From the NCBI GenBank assembly GCA_012295225.1, contig WMKK01000009.1, positions 455,909-519,908 of the forward strand: 64,000 nt of DNA, written 5' to 3'. Of this stretch, positions 1 through 9,994 are shown one piece after another. Origin of the DNA: Ostreococcus mediterraneus. Taxonomy: Eukaryota > Chlorophyta > Mamiellophyceae > Mamiellales > Bathycoccaceae. Both the position numbers and the translations under genes were made by a program. Each line of letters starts with the position of its first letter. The stretch's first letter is position 1. The notes below the pieces were generated by a model. It was not told the DNA's origin. It ran no database searches and saw nothing but the letters and a program-made list of their open reading frames with translations.

Positions 1-1
1 G

Positions 2-148
2 GTCGCGAAGGAGCTTGCGGGCGTGAGCAGCCAACTGAGCGTGAGAAATTCAAGCGTGCTTCGCAAGGCTTTGGAGGCAACGTTTCGGGAGTACGATGAC
101 GTCACTGACTTTAGGGGTGAGAAAAAGGATGCGGATCATGATTCATGA
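2..148 (+). CDS. 3' end of an unidentified protein gene (partial)
   Basis: An open frame enters from the left edge and ends at a TGA at 146-148, giving the last 48 residues of a protein. The tail is charged and ends in an acidic stretch (DADHDS). No domain is recognisable in so short a piece. It converges on the cullin gene with about 135 bp between stop codons, which is ordinary spacing here. I support it as coding because the frame is open and the residue mix resembles a real C-terminus, but the product is unknown. Confidence 0.5.
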   Translation, partial: VAKELAGVSSQLSVRNSSVLRKALEATFREYDDVTDFRGEKKDADHDS

Positions 149-283
149 AGTTTTCCTTTTATGTTTTATGTATTGAGTAATAGGAGGAGGAAGTCATAGC
201 GCGAGCGAGCTTATATTTTATTATGCGTTTCATGGTTTTAATGAACACTGATGAAATTTTACAATTCATGCACACGACTCGCT

Positions 284-2792
284 CTAAGCGAGATAGACAT
301 ACATTTTGCGATCGGTTGGATCGCGTTCTATGAACTCACGCTCTATTAAGTTTTCAATATGTTTCTTGATTTCTGCTGGAGTCGGTAAGAAGCGGTTACG
401 CAACTCTGCGTTGACTTCGACAACGATGCTGTTGTGGTCGAGTCGCTTGTGCGACTTCATGATGCGCACAATAGTAGCCTCAATTTGCGGCTTACGATCG
501 TCTGAAATCTTGTGCCGAGTTGCCGCTGTCTCTTCGTCGGTTTCACGTTTCTGAGAAATGGACGCAATCTTCACCTTGTGCGATTTTGAGGAGAAGCTCG
601 AGTTGACGGAAAAAACGTCGTCCATCGACACGTCTTTTGATGTTGGATACTTTGTAAGAATGTTCTTGCCCTTGACGCATGCGAGCGCTTGCAAGCTCAA
701 CATGAGCTGTTCTGGCTCTACATTTATCATATCGGCAATATTATCAGTCGTTAACTCATCGTGAGTGTTGAAAAGCATTAAAACACACATGTGAAGCGTA
801 GAGACTGTGATTTCGTACTCGCCGCTCGGAAACGTGGCTTTGATGTCCGCAGTACCCATACTCGTCTGCCACGTGAGCTTTCTGCCACTGTGTAGCGCGT
901 GGTAGAACTTATCAAAATTGTAACACACTCGCTCGCACGCAGGAGGCAAGATGATCGTCTTTGACTGCTCCTTCATTGGCCACGAACCAGTGGTCAACAC
1001 AGTGACGTTTACATCCAACAAGTCCGGATGACTGGCCCTGAATGCCTCATGCAAATCCACAGAGTTAAGCATATCATTGAACATTCCCTCGAGTTTCACT
1101 GTGTATGTCAACCCACAGTCATTTCTAAGCTTTGCCACGAATGCGCGCTCGCTATCATCGCTCGCCGAACGCTTATTCAAAAGCCGCTTTGATAAGTGTC
1201 GACGATAATACGTTTCAAAAACATCCTTCTCGTTAAAGAGGCGGAATATACCCATGGCTTTATTGAAAATGACATCCAAATCATCATCAGTGGCATCTTT
1301 TGCGGGTTTACGCAACACATGATCCAGGTAGAGAGATAAAAACTCCGCCGTGCGCGGGTTAAAATTTGCCACCAGTTGATACGCCTGATTGCACTGTGAC
1401 TCGAGGAGACGGTTGTTGTCAAACGCCTTGGACAAGATTATATCATACTTCTCCTTGAAAACAAATAGATCTTCAACAAATTTCATCGGGTTCCAAGCAT
1501 TCTCAGCATTCTTCACGAGCGCTTTACCAGTCTCCTTCAAGTGATTGTAAAAGACGTCTGGCATGCCCGCAAGACCATCCATGGTTAAAAACAGCTTGTA
1601 AAAGCGAGACAAATGTTCCAATTGATTGCTTCTCAGCATCTCTATGAATCCACTTGCAGTGTTATGCAGCAGTAGTGTATCTGAAACATTCGTCAAAAGC
1701 TCGTCGCGGGCTCTGTTGAAAAGCGCCTTGTGCGTACGCTCTTGCATGTACGCCGCGCACCGCTTCTTCTCAGCCTCAAGTTGGTTCTCCACCATCTTCA
1801 AATATGTCGGGCAGTCATCGCTCACGATGTGCTTCTCGGCCATCGCCTTGTAGAACGACGTCGTGTCGTCTAACAAGCGTGATTCAAACTCCAGCACATA
1901 CGCCGAGTCTTCTTGGAGTTCAAACAACATGGTACTAACCTTGCGCAGCACGTCTCGGCTCAATTCGACATCCTTTTCGCGCTCTCGTCGGACTAAATCT
2001 GATAAGCACTTACCCAGCCGCCGGCTTATGCGTGGATTCTTCACCACGCAGAGTAGCCATCGTTCCATCGCCATCTGGCGGATGGAGTGCTGGTGGCTCT
2101 TGGACCGTTCTACGTGCACTCTATCGAGGTAGGCGAACACGTCCGTCAACATTTCAACCCCTTGGCAATGTCGCTGATATCGCGCTTCGAAATCCATCAA
2201 AAATTCCACCTCACCAACGATATCGGCAATTTTACTCGCCACGTGCAAGCATAAATGATCCGTCACGCAATCATCAATCATGGTGAACAAACGGTCCCCT
2301 TCCTTGCTGAGCACCAAGTCATACGCCATGCGGTAGAGCTCTTCGAACGACAAACTATGCACATCCAAGTTTAATATCTCCATCGTCGCCGTGCGCAACG
2401 TGTTCATCGTAGCCTGAACATCCTGTATCATTCAACACATAACGCGCCCGTCAGTCGATAGCGAACAGAACACCACCACCACCCCCTCTCCAACGCCGCA
2501 GCGCGCGCGTTAACCCACACTGAATCTCGCTCAATTCCCTTCACACGCGATGCCATGACGCGCACGGCATCTTCCGCGACGAACGCGCGAATCAACGCGT
2601 ACGTCGCTGTCCATATTTTTACACGCGACGCGCGACAGAGAGCCGCGCGCGCGCGAAAACGAGGCACAACGCACGCACCTTGTCACTATTTTTCAGCCTA
2701 TGCTGGAACGGCTCAAGTCCCACCGCGGCGACGGCGCCAGACGCCGAGCGCTTGCGTCCGCTCGTCGACGGCATCGTTGACGACGACGGCAT
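284..2792 (-). CDS. CUL3: Cullin (CUL3-type), E3 ubiquitin ligase scaffold
   Basis: Scaffold of a cullin-RING ubiquitin ligase; CUL3 types bind BTB adaptors at the N-terminus and RBX1 at the C-terminal cullin-homology domain. I read two exons, 2792-2679 and 2422-284, with an intron at 2423-2678 (donor GTGCGT, branch box CTGAC, acceptor CAG), giving about 750 aa. Joining them restores the family N-terminus: exon 1 ends with LEPFQHRLKNSDK and exon 2 continues into the conserved LSFEELYRMAYDLVL. The neddylation segment near the C-terminus reads RKPQIEATIVRIMKSHKR and holds the expected acceptor Lys. The end (REFIERD, then YVYLA) is the usual cullin winged-helix end. The start is uncertain: in-frame ATGs lie at 2858, 2792 and 2774, and the first ~20 residues are low complexity. 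CUL3 over CUL1/CUL4 is a judgement from the N- and C-terminal motifs. Confidence 0.9.
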
Positions 2793-2946
2793 CGCAACCG
2801 CCGCCGCCGCGCTGGATTCACCCGACGCCCGCTGTCGAGGACTTTCGCGTTCGCGCATCGCGCGCACGAGAATGACGTTGCGTACGTGGCACCACGCGCG
2901 TCACACGACGTCGCGAGCGTCGTCGTGACGCGCCCACACGAGCGAT

Positions 2947-4968
2947 ATGGGCGCGCCGAGCGATGCGATACGACACGCGTCGCGACGTATTCGCGAGGAA
3001 ATCCCCAACGCGTGTGGCTCGGCGCTGGATTTACGCGGCGTTGTGGAAAAGTTTGCCGATGATTCAAAAGCGTGCGATGTGCTGAGCGCGGTGCGACGGG
3101 CATGGAACGCCACGACGTGTGACCCGTCGAATAAGCTTTCTGAGAGAGAATTGGTACGTTAGTATTCCCGCGAATTCGTGGCGAATCTCTCGAGAGATTC
3201 GTGGCGTACGACGTGAGGTGAGCTGTCGCCCGCTGAGAGACTTTGAAAACTAACAAGGCTCGTCTGTCATCGTTCTTTTCGTTTCCTTTCTACGCAGGCG
3301 GACACGATGCGGATATTTACCGAGTGCTGGATCGCCGAGAACCTCACTGGTTCTGCACTCACTGACGCTCAAGTGGCCTACCGCGTGTCTCGGGTGAATT
3401 ATAAAGAGGTGAAGGTGTGCATGACGCAACTCGCGAGCTGGAGTCGAAAGAATTACTGGGAACCTTGGGGAGATGCCTGTCGAGCGATGCGAGATGAAAT
3501 AATGAAGAAAACAGATGGGTATTATCATACATACGCGCAAGTATTTCGTGGATTGGATTTATTGCGATTACAGGCGACGACTGGGGTCAGAAATATGGTG
3601 AACAACGGCGAGTCGCAGGTCACGCTCGAAGATGCAAAGGCGTTTGACGCAGACTTAAGAAAGTGGATGGTCACATGCTGGACTTCGAATGGATTGCCAG
3701 TCCTAGAAGACGCACCGAAGGATAATGAAGTTTTCTATGCGAGTGGATTAGAACCGATGGCGACGCTGGCGACGACGTCGACGCGCACGCCGCCACGAGA
3801 CCGTTCACAGCCTGTGAGTCCAGCGCTGCCTTCAGCGAAAAAGGCTAAATTGGAGAAGAAAGCATCGGCTACGGACATAGATGGATTGCCATCGTCAATC
3901 AAGCAAGAAAAGAAAGTAAACATAACGATGGAGCTACCCGGCACGAGCGAGCGCCGCGAGGAACGAGCGCCACGTGAAACTTCCATGCATGTTACACGAA
4001 ACGCCGTCGGCGTACTTGTCAAGGCAAAGTGTCACGGATTGAATATAGATTTGATCGTGATTCCACCGTTTCCACTGGCCACTGGTCTGAAGTCGAATGG
4101 TGAAATGGCCGCCATGGTATTCCGCGAGACGCAAGCCGAAAAGAGTGCACTTACACCACCTGTGGCGGCCTCTGTACGCTGTACACACAATGACGGTAAA
4201 ACGTGGCGCTGTCCGAATCGGTGCGCCGAAGGCTTACCATTTTGCATGAAGCACCGTCCCAGAAGTGTAGCCACCATGGCAAGAGTCAAACCGGTAACGT
4301 TTCAAACGCCCAATGGTCTTTCGATAATGTATGATGGTCCGCCAGCGGCGTGTGTAGTTCGTAGCGTTGCGGGCACCCCGATAGATGCTTTGGATGTCTT
4401 GATGTTGAAGGATGCCGAGAACTTGGAAGCGCACGCGTGGGAGATCGAAACGCAACTACAATCCGCGGAAGGGTACGTGCGACAGGATGACGGTGAAGGG
4501 AAATTTCGAGCAAATGCCTTGGTACGCGAACGCGACAGTGTGTGGGTTCCGTACCCGCAATACGAGGCGCGTTTGTTGACGCTCCTTCCAGGCACGCCTT
4601 CTGGAGCTACGCCGGCATCGGATACTATATTCAACGCCACAATTGAAGAGATTCGTACCATTAACGCGGCTCGGGTAGCCAAGAAGGATACGCCTGTTGA
4701 CGACGTGTCAGTAGTGAAATCTGAAAAGGATTCGCCGCAGTGCGAACGCGAAGTTCAGAAAAAGAAAGTGCCGACGGGATGTCAAGATGTCCGTCGGCGA
4801 CTAGCCGAACTCCATCATCAGCTCAATGGGGTGAACAGAGAAATCATGGCGATGAAAGATACGGGAAAAGAACACGTTGCGGCGCATGGTCGGCCAACGA
4901 GCGTGCCTACGGAGAGTGAGTACGATTTATTTGAACAGTCTGTGAATCGCGCGTTAGCTGCAGTGTAA
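2947..4968 (+). CDS. WRC-domain protein of unknown function
   Basis: Two exons, 2947-3153 and 3298-4968, with an intron at 3154-3297 (GTACGT donor, CTAAC branch box, TACGCAG acceptor), giving about 625 aa. Around residues 363-391 it has a perfect Cys3His pattern of the plant WRC domain: C-x9-C-x10-C-x2-H, with DGKTWRC inside. In land plants WRC is a DNA-binding and nuclear-localisation module, best known from growth-regulating factors, where it follows a QLQ domain. I see no QLQ motif here. The N-terminal ~190 residues are globular and rich in W and Y, with no family I recognise. The middle (~220-300) is Lys/Ser-rich and the C-terminus has a short predicted coiled coil. Inferred role: nuclear, chromatin- or transcription-related. 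It starts 154 bp from the cullin ATG in divergent orientation. Confidence 0.75.
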
Positions 4969-5279
4969 ATTTGTTGTTATTAATGCACATGGTAGACGCG
5001 CTGCTAACTCTACGCATTTCGGCGCCTTGATTTCAAGACGCTGTGTGATGGTTATATAAAATGGGTGACTTTTTCTCTTCTGTTAGTATTTTTTTGGAAT
5101 CTTTTTACGTTCAACTCATATACTCGTACACTCTTTACCCATCGCTCGAGGCGTTTTACTCTCTTTCTCTCGCGCTCAATGCTCTCTCGTGGACGTTTCA
5201 GTTTTGTCCCGCGACTACGAAGATGCGACGTAGCCGTGAATAATCTTAAGATATACACTGCCCACGCTTGATTCCGAGT
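4969..5279. other. Convergent 3' spacer
   Basis: Non-coding stretch between the stop codons of the WRC gene and alanine aminotransferase. It is AT-richer than its surroundings and has a pyrimidine-rich run (about 5150-5200, TCTC/CTTT repeats). It presumably holds the 3' UTRs of both genes. I see no RNA gene or conserved motif. Confidence 0.5.
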
Positions 5280-6746
5280 CTATTTGTAACTAGCCATGAA
5301 TGCTTGATGGAAATTGGTAAACTTGACGACGACGCCGTCAATGTCCGCTTCAGAGGGCAAGAATGTAGTGCGGAAGTGCCAAGAGCCCGGCTTTTGGCCG
5401 AATCCAGAGCCCGGGACGGTGACGATACCCGTAGCTTCTAGAAGCTTAGAGCAGTACACGGCATCGGCAACCTTGCCCGCAGCTGCACATTCATCAAGGA
5501 ACTTTTGCGGAAACGTAAGGTTTGGAAACGCGTACATGGCCCCTTGCGCGTCCTGGCAAGTGATGCCTTCGAGCTTTCGCAAGCCCTCGACGAGCTTGAT
5601 TGAGCGACGCTTAAGCGACGAAAGAATATTGTCACGTTCGGAGGCGTAAAGCTCGTAAGAAGGTTCGCCTTCAGTAGGCGGGTCCATGACGAGCGACGTC
5701 GTCACTTGCCCCGCCAAGTTCGGGCAGAGCGCGATGGAGCAAAGCTTGAGAATGGCATCGAGCACGCCTTGATCCCAGTTACCGATGAGCTCCATGTAGC
5801 CACCACGGCGGCCACACTCACCATAGTATCCCTTACTGATGGATTGGAAGCTCGCCAACGCAACCTTGGATTGAAGCCCTGCGTCCAACACAATCTTGCG
5901 CATGCTCGTAAACTTGAGCCCATCTTGGTAAATGTTTTCTTGGTAAACCTCGTCCGCAATCAAAAGAATGTTTTCCTCGGCGCAATACGTGGCGATATCG
6001 AGTAAATTTTGATCACTCAAGACATTACCAGTGGGATTACCCGGGTTGATGACCACCAAAGCTCGCACGTTTTTCCCCGCCGCGCGCGCGTCCTCGGTTT
6101 GCTTCTTCAAGTGTTCGATATCCAACGACCACCCTGTTTCTTCATCCAAATAGTACGGGACGAGCGTACCACCATACAAAGTGCATGCTGCAGAATACAA
6201 CGGATATTGCGGAATCGGGCACAACACCGCGTCATCAATGTTACGAATCATCACATTCATCAAGTAATGGCACCCCGCCGAGGCCCCGTCGATGAGGAAA
6301 ATGTCGTCGCTGCTCGCGGCGTGCCCATCGCGCTTCGTAATCCCCTTCGCCACGCGCTTACGCAACACCTCAACGCCCTTAGACTCAGAGTATGCCCCAG
6401 TGCCACCCTTAATCATCGTCGTCGCCTCCTTCGCCCGCTCGAGCACGTCCCGAGGGAACAACGTCTTTGCCACCTCTTCATCGCTCGTCAACGACGCGCA
6501 ATCGATCGCCGCGAGCGTTTGCCTGAAAAACGTAATCGGCTTCTGCCCGAGCGAGTGCGGATTGCCAATGTTACAATACACCACCTTATCAAACGGCACG
6601 CTCGATGGATCCTTTTGCAGCGCCTTTTCGAGCTCCGCCGCGCGCGCGACGATCGGCCCGCGCACCGCGTACTCGGCAGCCACGACCGCGGCGTTGATCG
6701 ACGTCGTCGTCAGCCGCGAATCGGCTTTCGTCGTCGGGGCGCCCAT
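5280..6746 (-). CDS. ALT: Alanine aminotransferase (class I/II PLP enzyme)
   Basis: Interconverts alanine plus 2-oxoglutarate with pyruvate plus glutamate; plant relatives also act as glutamate:glyoxylate aminotransferases in photorespiration. The protein is 488 aa, the normal size. The N-terminal part has the ALT signature VYCNIGNPHSLGQKP. The PLP pocket shows NPGNPTG, then DEVYQENIY, and the Schiff-base Lys lies in SISKGYYGECGRRGGY. I take the ATG at 6746 because residues upstream of it are only Arg/His low complexity from a GT/GC repeat. No peroxisomal C-terminal tripeptide is visible (ends ASYK). The start codon lies 28 bp from an alternating purine-pyrimidine tract and about 170 bp from the GATC repeat array. 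Single exon. Confidence 0.93.
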   Translation of the reverse strand: MGAPTTKADSRLTTTSINAAVVAAEYAVRGPIVARAAELEKALQKDPSSVPFDKVVYCNIGNPHSLGQKPITFFRQTLAAIDCASLTSDEEVAKTLFPRDVLERAKEATTMIKGGTGAYSESKGVEVLRKRVAKGITKRDGHAASSDDIFLIDGASAGCHYLMNVMIRNIDDAVLCPIPQYPLYSAACTLYGGTLVPYYLDEETGWSLDIEHLKKQTEDARAAGKNVRALVVINPGNPTGNVLSDQNLLDIATYCAEENILLIADEVYQENIYQDGLKFTSMRKIVLDAGLQSKVALASFQSISKGYYGECGRRGGYMELIGNWDQGVLDAILKLCSIALCPNLAGQVTTSLVMDPPTEGEPSYELYASERDNILSSLKRRSIKLVEGLRKLEGITCQDAQGAMYAFPNLTFPQKFLDECAAAGKVADAVYCSKLLEATGIVTVPGSGFGQKPGSWHFRTTFLPSEADIDGVVVKFTNFHQAFMASYK

Positions 6747-6773
6747 TCGATGGTGAATTACACGCGAAAGAAG

Positions 6774-6812
6774 ACGTGCGTGTGTGTGCGTGCGTGTGTG
6801 TGCGTGCGTGCG
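6774..6812. repeat. Alternating purine-pyrimidine (GT/GC) tract
   Basis: A 39-bp uninterrupted alternation of purine and pyrimidine (GTGC and GTGT units) lies immediately upstream of the alanine aminotransferase ATG. Such tracts can adopt left-handed DNA under negative supercoiling. It is also a plain microsatellite, and any regulatory role is inference. Confidence 0.7.
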
Positions 6813-6918
6813 ATCTCCCGCGCGTTGCGCAACGTCGTCGTCGCACAGTGTCGACCACCATCGCGCGCACAAGGTGCCTCCATCGTCATCTTTTTCATCC
6901 ACGTTTCAAGCCCCCCTC

Positions 6919-7495
6919 GCGACCGCGGCGGTCGACAGACGCTGGGCGACCGAAAACCCGACCGACCGAAAACCCGACCGACCGACCGATCGATCGACCG
7001 AAAACCCGATCGAAAACCCCGATCGATCGAAAACCCGATCGATCGACCGAAAACCCGATCGACCGAAAACCCGATCGACCGACCGATCGATCGATCGAAA
7101 ACCCGATCGAAAAACCGATCGATCGAAAAACCGATCGATCGAAAATCCGATCGACCGAAAAACCGATCGATCGAAAAACCGATCGATCGAAAATCCGATC
7201 GACCGAAAAACCGATCGATCGAAAAACCGATCGATCGACCGAAAACCCGATCGACCGATCGAAAACCCGATCGAAAAACCGATCGAAAAACCGGTCGACC
7301 GAAAAACCGATCGATCGAAAACCCGATCGACCGAAAACTCGATCGACCGACCGATCGACCGACCGAAAAACCGATCGATCGACCGAAAACCCGATCGACC
7401 GATCGAAAACCCGATCGAAAACCCGATCGAAAACCCGATCGATCGAAAACCCGATCGATCGAAACCCCGATCGATCGATCGACCGCCGCGGTCGC
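6919..7495. repeat. Repeat array of 4-bp modules (GATC, GACC, GAAA, ACCC) with inverted-repeat ends
   Basis: From about 6950 to 7486 the sequence is almost wholly built from 4-bp modules, giving higher-order units of 12-16 bp such as GATCGAAAACCC and GATCGACCGAAAACCC. Only a few slips break the 4-bp register. Because 12 is divisible by 3 and 4 is not, all three frames rotate through the same short peptide cycle (RSIDRP-like), so long open frames appear on both strands without coding meaning. The block is bounded by a 17-bp perfect inverted repeat, 6919-6935 and 7479-7495. It lies in the divergent spacer between alanine aminotransferase and the CCA enzyme. No transposase or coding gene lies inside. 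Confidence 0.9.
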
Positions 7496-7619
7496 GGGGC
7501 ACCGGGGCCACCGGGGGCGCGTGCGAGAGTCGGACCAACGGCGCGCGCGCGCGCGTACGGCTTGTGTATCGGTGTAACGACGTGACGACGCGTACCGCAT
7601 AGGATTCACGCGTCGTCCT

Positions 7620-7655
<36 letters not shown>

Positions 7656-8061
7656 TCGCGGGCCCGAACGCGCCCCGTCGCGCGCGGTCTCCCGCGGCGC
7701 CGACGCCGCGCTCGAGGCGTCCGCGGGGGCGAGGGCGGACCAGATCGGTCGATCGGTCGGGACTCGCACAGCGCGACGCGCGCGCGCGTGCATGCACGGT
7801 GCGTCGGTGAGGGACGTCGTCGCCGTCGCCGCGCGAGGTGCGAATTCGTCGCGTCGTCTTCGTCTTCGTCTTCGTCTTCGTCGTCGTCGTCTGTGCGCGA
7901 CGCGGGTGGCGCGCGCGCGCGGGCAACCTCGGGACGACAGGATTGTGCTCCAGCGCGTGAGGGTGTCGGCGGCGTCGTTGGCGCGTGTCGGCGCGTCGAC
8001 GGCGACGTCGGCGACGTTAGCTAGGGGCGTGGGGTTGAGTCTGTCGTCGTTGTGCGTGCGC
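7496..8061. other. GC-rich divergent spacer and leader of the CCA-enzyme gene
   Basis: Very GC-rich sequence with CGG/CGT triplet runs (7625-7655 and 7855-7890). A frame in phase with the CCA enzyme is open from an ATG at 7792, but its predicted residues are Arg/Ala low complexity. I treat most of it as 5' leader and promoter, with the caveat that an upstream start would extend the targeting peptide. Confidence 0.45.
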
Positions 8062-9726
8062 ATGCGACGAGGCGCGGACGCGGTGGGGTGTTCGGGGGGC
8101 GGGGAGAAGCGCGCGAGGGCGGCGCGAGCGAGCGCGGGGGCGGGAATGCGATTCGTGGCGGCGAGCGCGGGGGCGAGCGATGATGCGGTGGAGAAGAAGA
8201 TGACGATTGTGGATGTGAAATGTACCGCGAGTGAGCAAGCGGTGTTTGATACCTTGTTAGAGGTTGTGGAGCACTTCAAGTTGAATGTCACGTTGCGCGT
8301 CGCGGGCGGTTGGGTGCGGGACAAACTCATCGGACGAGAGAGCGACGATATAGACATTGCGCTGGACACCATGCTCGGGAAGGAATTTGCGGATAAGGTG
8401 AACGAGTACTTGACGTCGCAAGGCGTTGAAACTAAGGGCATAGGTGTGATTCAGAGTAATCCTGAGCAAAGCAAACACTTGGAGACGGCGACGATGCGCG
8501 TGCGAGACGTGTGGCTGGATTTGGTGAATTTGCGCTCGGAGAGCTACGCGGAAGACAGCCGTATTCCGGAGATGGAATTCGGTACCGCCAAGGATGACGC
8601 TTTTCGACGTGATTTGACCATCAACGCGCTGTTCTATAACATTAATGAGCGCAAAGTTGAAGACTTCACCGAGAGCGGCGTGAAAGACTTGGAGCGCGGA
8701 GTGGTGCGTACGCCTTTGCCGCCGCGCACGACTTTTCTCGATGATCCGTTGCGTATTTTACGCGCCATTCGTTTTGCTGCACGATTCGGTTTCGCCGTGC
8801 AGGACGACATCAAACACGCCGCGAGCGATGTAGAGGTTCAAGACGCGTTGCGTCACAAAGTTAGCCGTGAACGTTTCGGCAAGGAGGTTTTGGGCATGAT
8901 GAAAGGGCGCTCGCCCGCGGACGCCGTGTCGCTCATGACAGCGTTTAAAATTACGCCAATAGTTTTATTTGTGCCCACACAATCTGTCGTGGATGCCATT
9001 ACCGAGAATGCCGATCGACTCTCGATGTACTTGATGCGTTGCGCCGAGCGTGCCGTTGACGACATCCCGTCGAGCTCGACGTGGTTGGACGACGAAAATA
9101 AGGTGTGGCTATACCTCGCCGCATGGCTCGCTCCTTATCGCGCACTCGAGTCCGAAGGTAAGAAAGGCAAGAAAGTGCCCGCGGTCGGCGATATGATTAG
9201 CAATGCCTTAAAGTTGAGATCAAAAGATGCGGAAACCGCGGCGCACGTGCACGAGTCCATGAAAATTGCCAAGGATGTGTTGTTGGCCAAAGCTGATGGA
9301 TTTTCCCGCCTTGATGCGGGCTTAGCGCTGCGTAAGATGGGTCCAACATGGCGTTTAGCATGCTTACTCCAAAGCCTAGTTGACCAAGTTCCAGGTATGA
9401 ACGACGAACGCATCCCAGAGTGGGGCGCCGCGTACGCCATGGACCCGACATCCGTCGACGCCGATGTCGCTCGTCGCGTCGAAGACGGCGTCGAGGCGGC
9501 GGTGCGTACGTTTGAAACCATAGAACGTCGCGTCACGGAGCTATCATTGAATGAATGTTGGGATTTGAAGCCACCAGTCACGGGACAAGACGTCATGGCC
9601 GCGCTCAACATCACCAAAGGCGGGCCTCAGCTCAAAGCGTGGATTGATAAATCAATCGAATGGGTGCTCGAAAACCCACGCATGACGACGGAGGAGTGCG
9701 TGCAGAGAATTAAGGCGGAGAGTTGA
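8062..9726 (+). CDS. CCA1: CCA tRNA nucleotidyltransferase (class II), probably organelle- or dual-targeted
   Basis: Adds or repairs the CCA tail of tRNAs without a nucleic-acid template. The class II polymerase head appears near residues 78-100: LRVAGGWVRDKLIG followed by the metal-binding DDIDIAL. RRDLTINALFYN, then DPLRILRAIRFAARFGF, are the next conserved motifs of the poly(A) polymerase/CCA family. The remaining helical body matches the neck and tail domains. With the ATG at 8062 the protein is about 554 aa, and its first ~45 residues are rich in Arg, Ala, Gly and Ser and poor in acids, like an organelle transit peptide. Alternative in-frame ATGs are at 7792 (longer) and 8146 (shorter). 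Eukaryotes commonly use one such gene for cytosol, mitochondria and plastids; alternative starts would fit that, but this is inference. Confidence 0.92.
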   Translation: MRRGADAVGCSGGGEKRARAARASAGAGMRFVAASAGASDDAVEKKMTIVDVKCTASEQAVFDTLLEVVEHFKLNVTLRVAGGWVRDKLIGRESDDIDIALDTMLGKEFADKVNEYLTSQGVETKGIGVIQSNPEQSKHLETATMRVRDVWLDLVNLRSESYAEDSRIPEMEFGTAKDDAFRRDLTINALFYNINERKVEDFTESGVKDLERGVVRTPLPPRTTFLDDPLRILRAIRFAARFGFAVQDDIKHAASDVEVQDALRHKVSRERFGKEVLGMMKGRSPADAVSLMTAFKITPIVLFVPTQSVVDAITENADRLSMYLMRCAERAVDDIPSSSTWLDDENKVWLYLAAWLAPYRALESEGKKGKKVPAVGDMISNALKLRSKDAETAAHVHESMKIAKDVLLAKADGFSRLDAGLALRKMGPTWRLACLLQSLVDQVPGMNDERIPEWGAAYAMDPTSVDADVARRVEDGVEAAVRTFETIERRVTELSLNECWDLKPPVTGQDVMAALNITKGGPQLKAWIDKSIEWVLENPRMTTEECVQRIKAES

Positions 9727-9994
9727 GCGCACGCGTTGACATATTTAGTTCGCAGTGCGTCTACGCATTATATCATGTAGTAACAAAACAGTGCCAGTGC
9801 CCCGATGTGCGTGTTTGGCAAAGTGAGCAAAGTGCAGGATTAGGTGGATGGGTGTATGCACTTGTGTCACAGAGTCGTACTCGGACGCGACGTGGTGGCG
9901 TAAATGACTGTACACCTATAGTGATTACAACAAACAACAATTTCTTTCGGCTAAGACGTAGTACATTTCCGTTTTTTACAACACGGTGTCGTGT
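9727..9994. other. Convergent 3' spacer
   Basis: A spacer of about 270 bp between the stop codons of the CCA enzyme and POP1. It is AT-richer than the neighbours and presumably contains both 3' UTRs. I see no tRNA or other structured RNA. Confidence 0.45.

Noticed and set aside
6906-8441. A 511-codon open frame on the minus strand, plus 522-, 272- and 269-codon frames on the plus strand, across the 7-kb array
   Set aside because: They arise because the 4-bp modules lack stops in every frame; the peptides are repeats of Arg, Ser, Ile, Asp and Pro with no natural sequence character.
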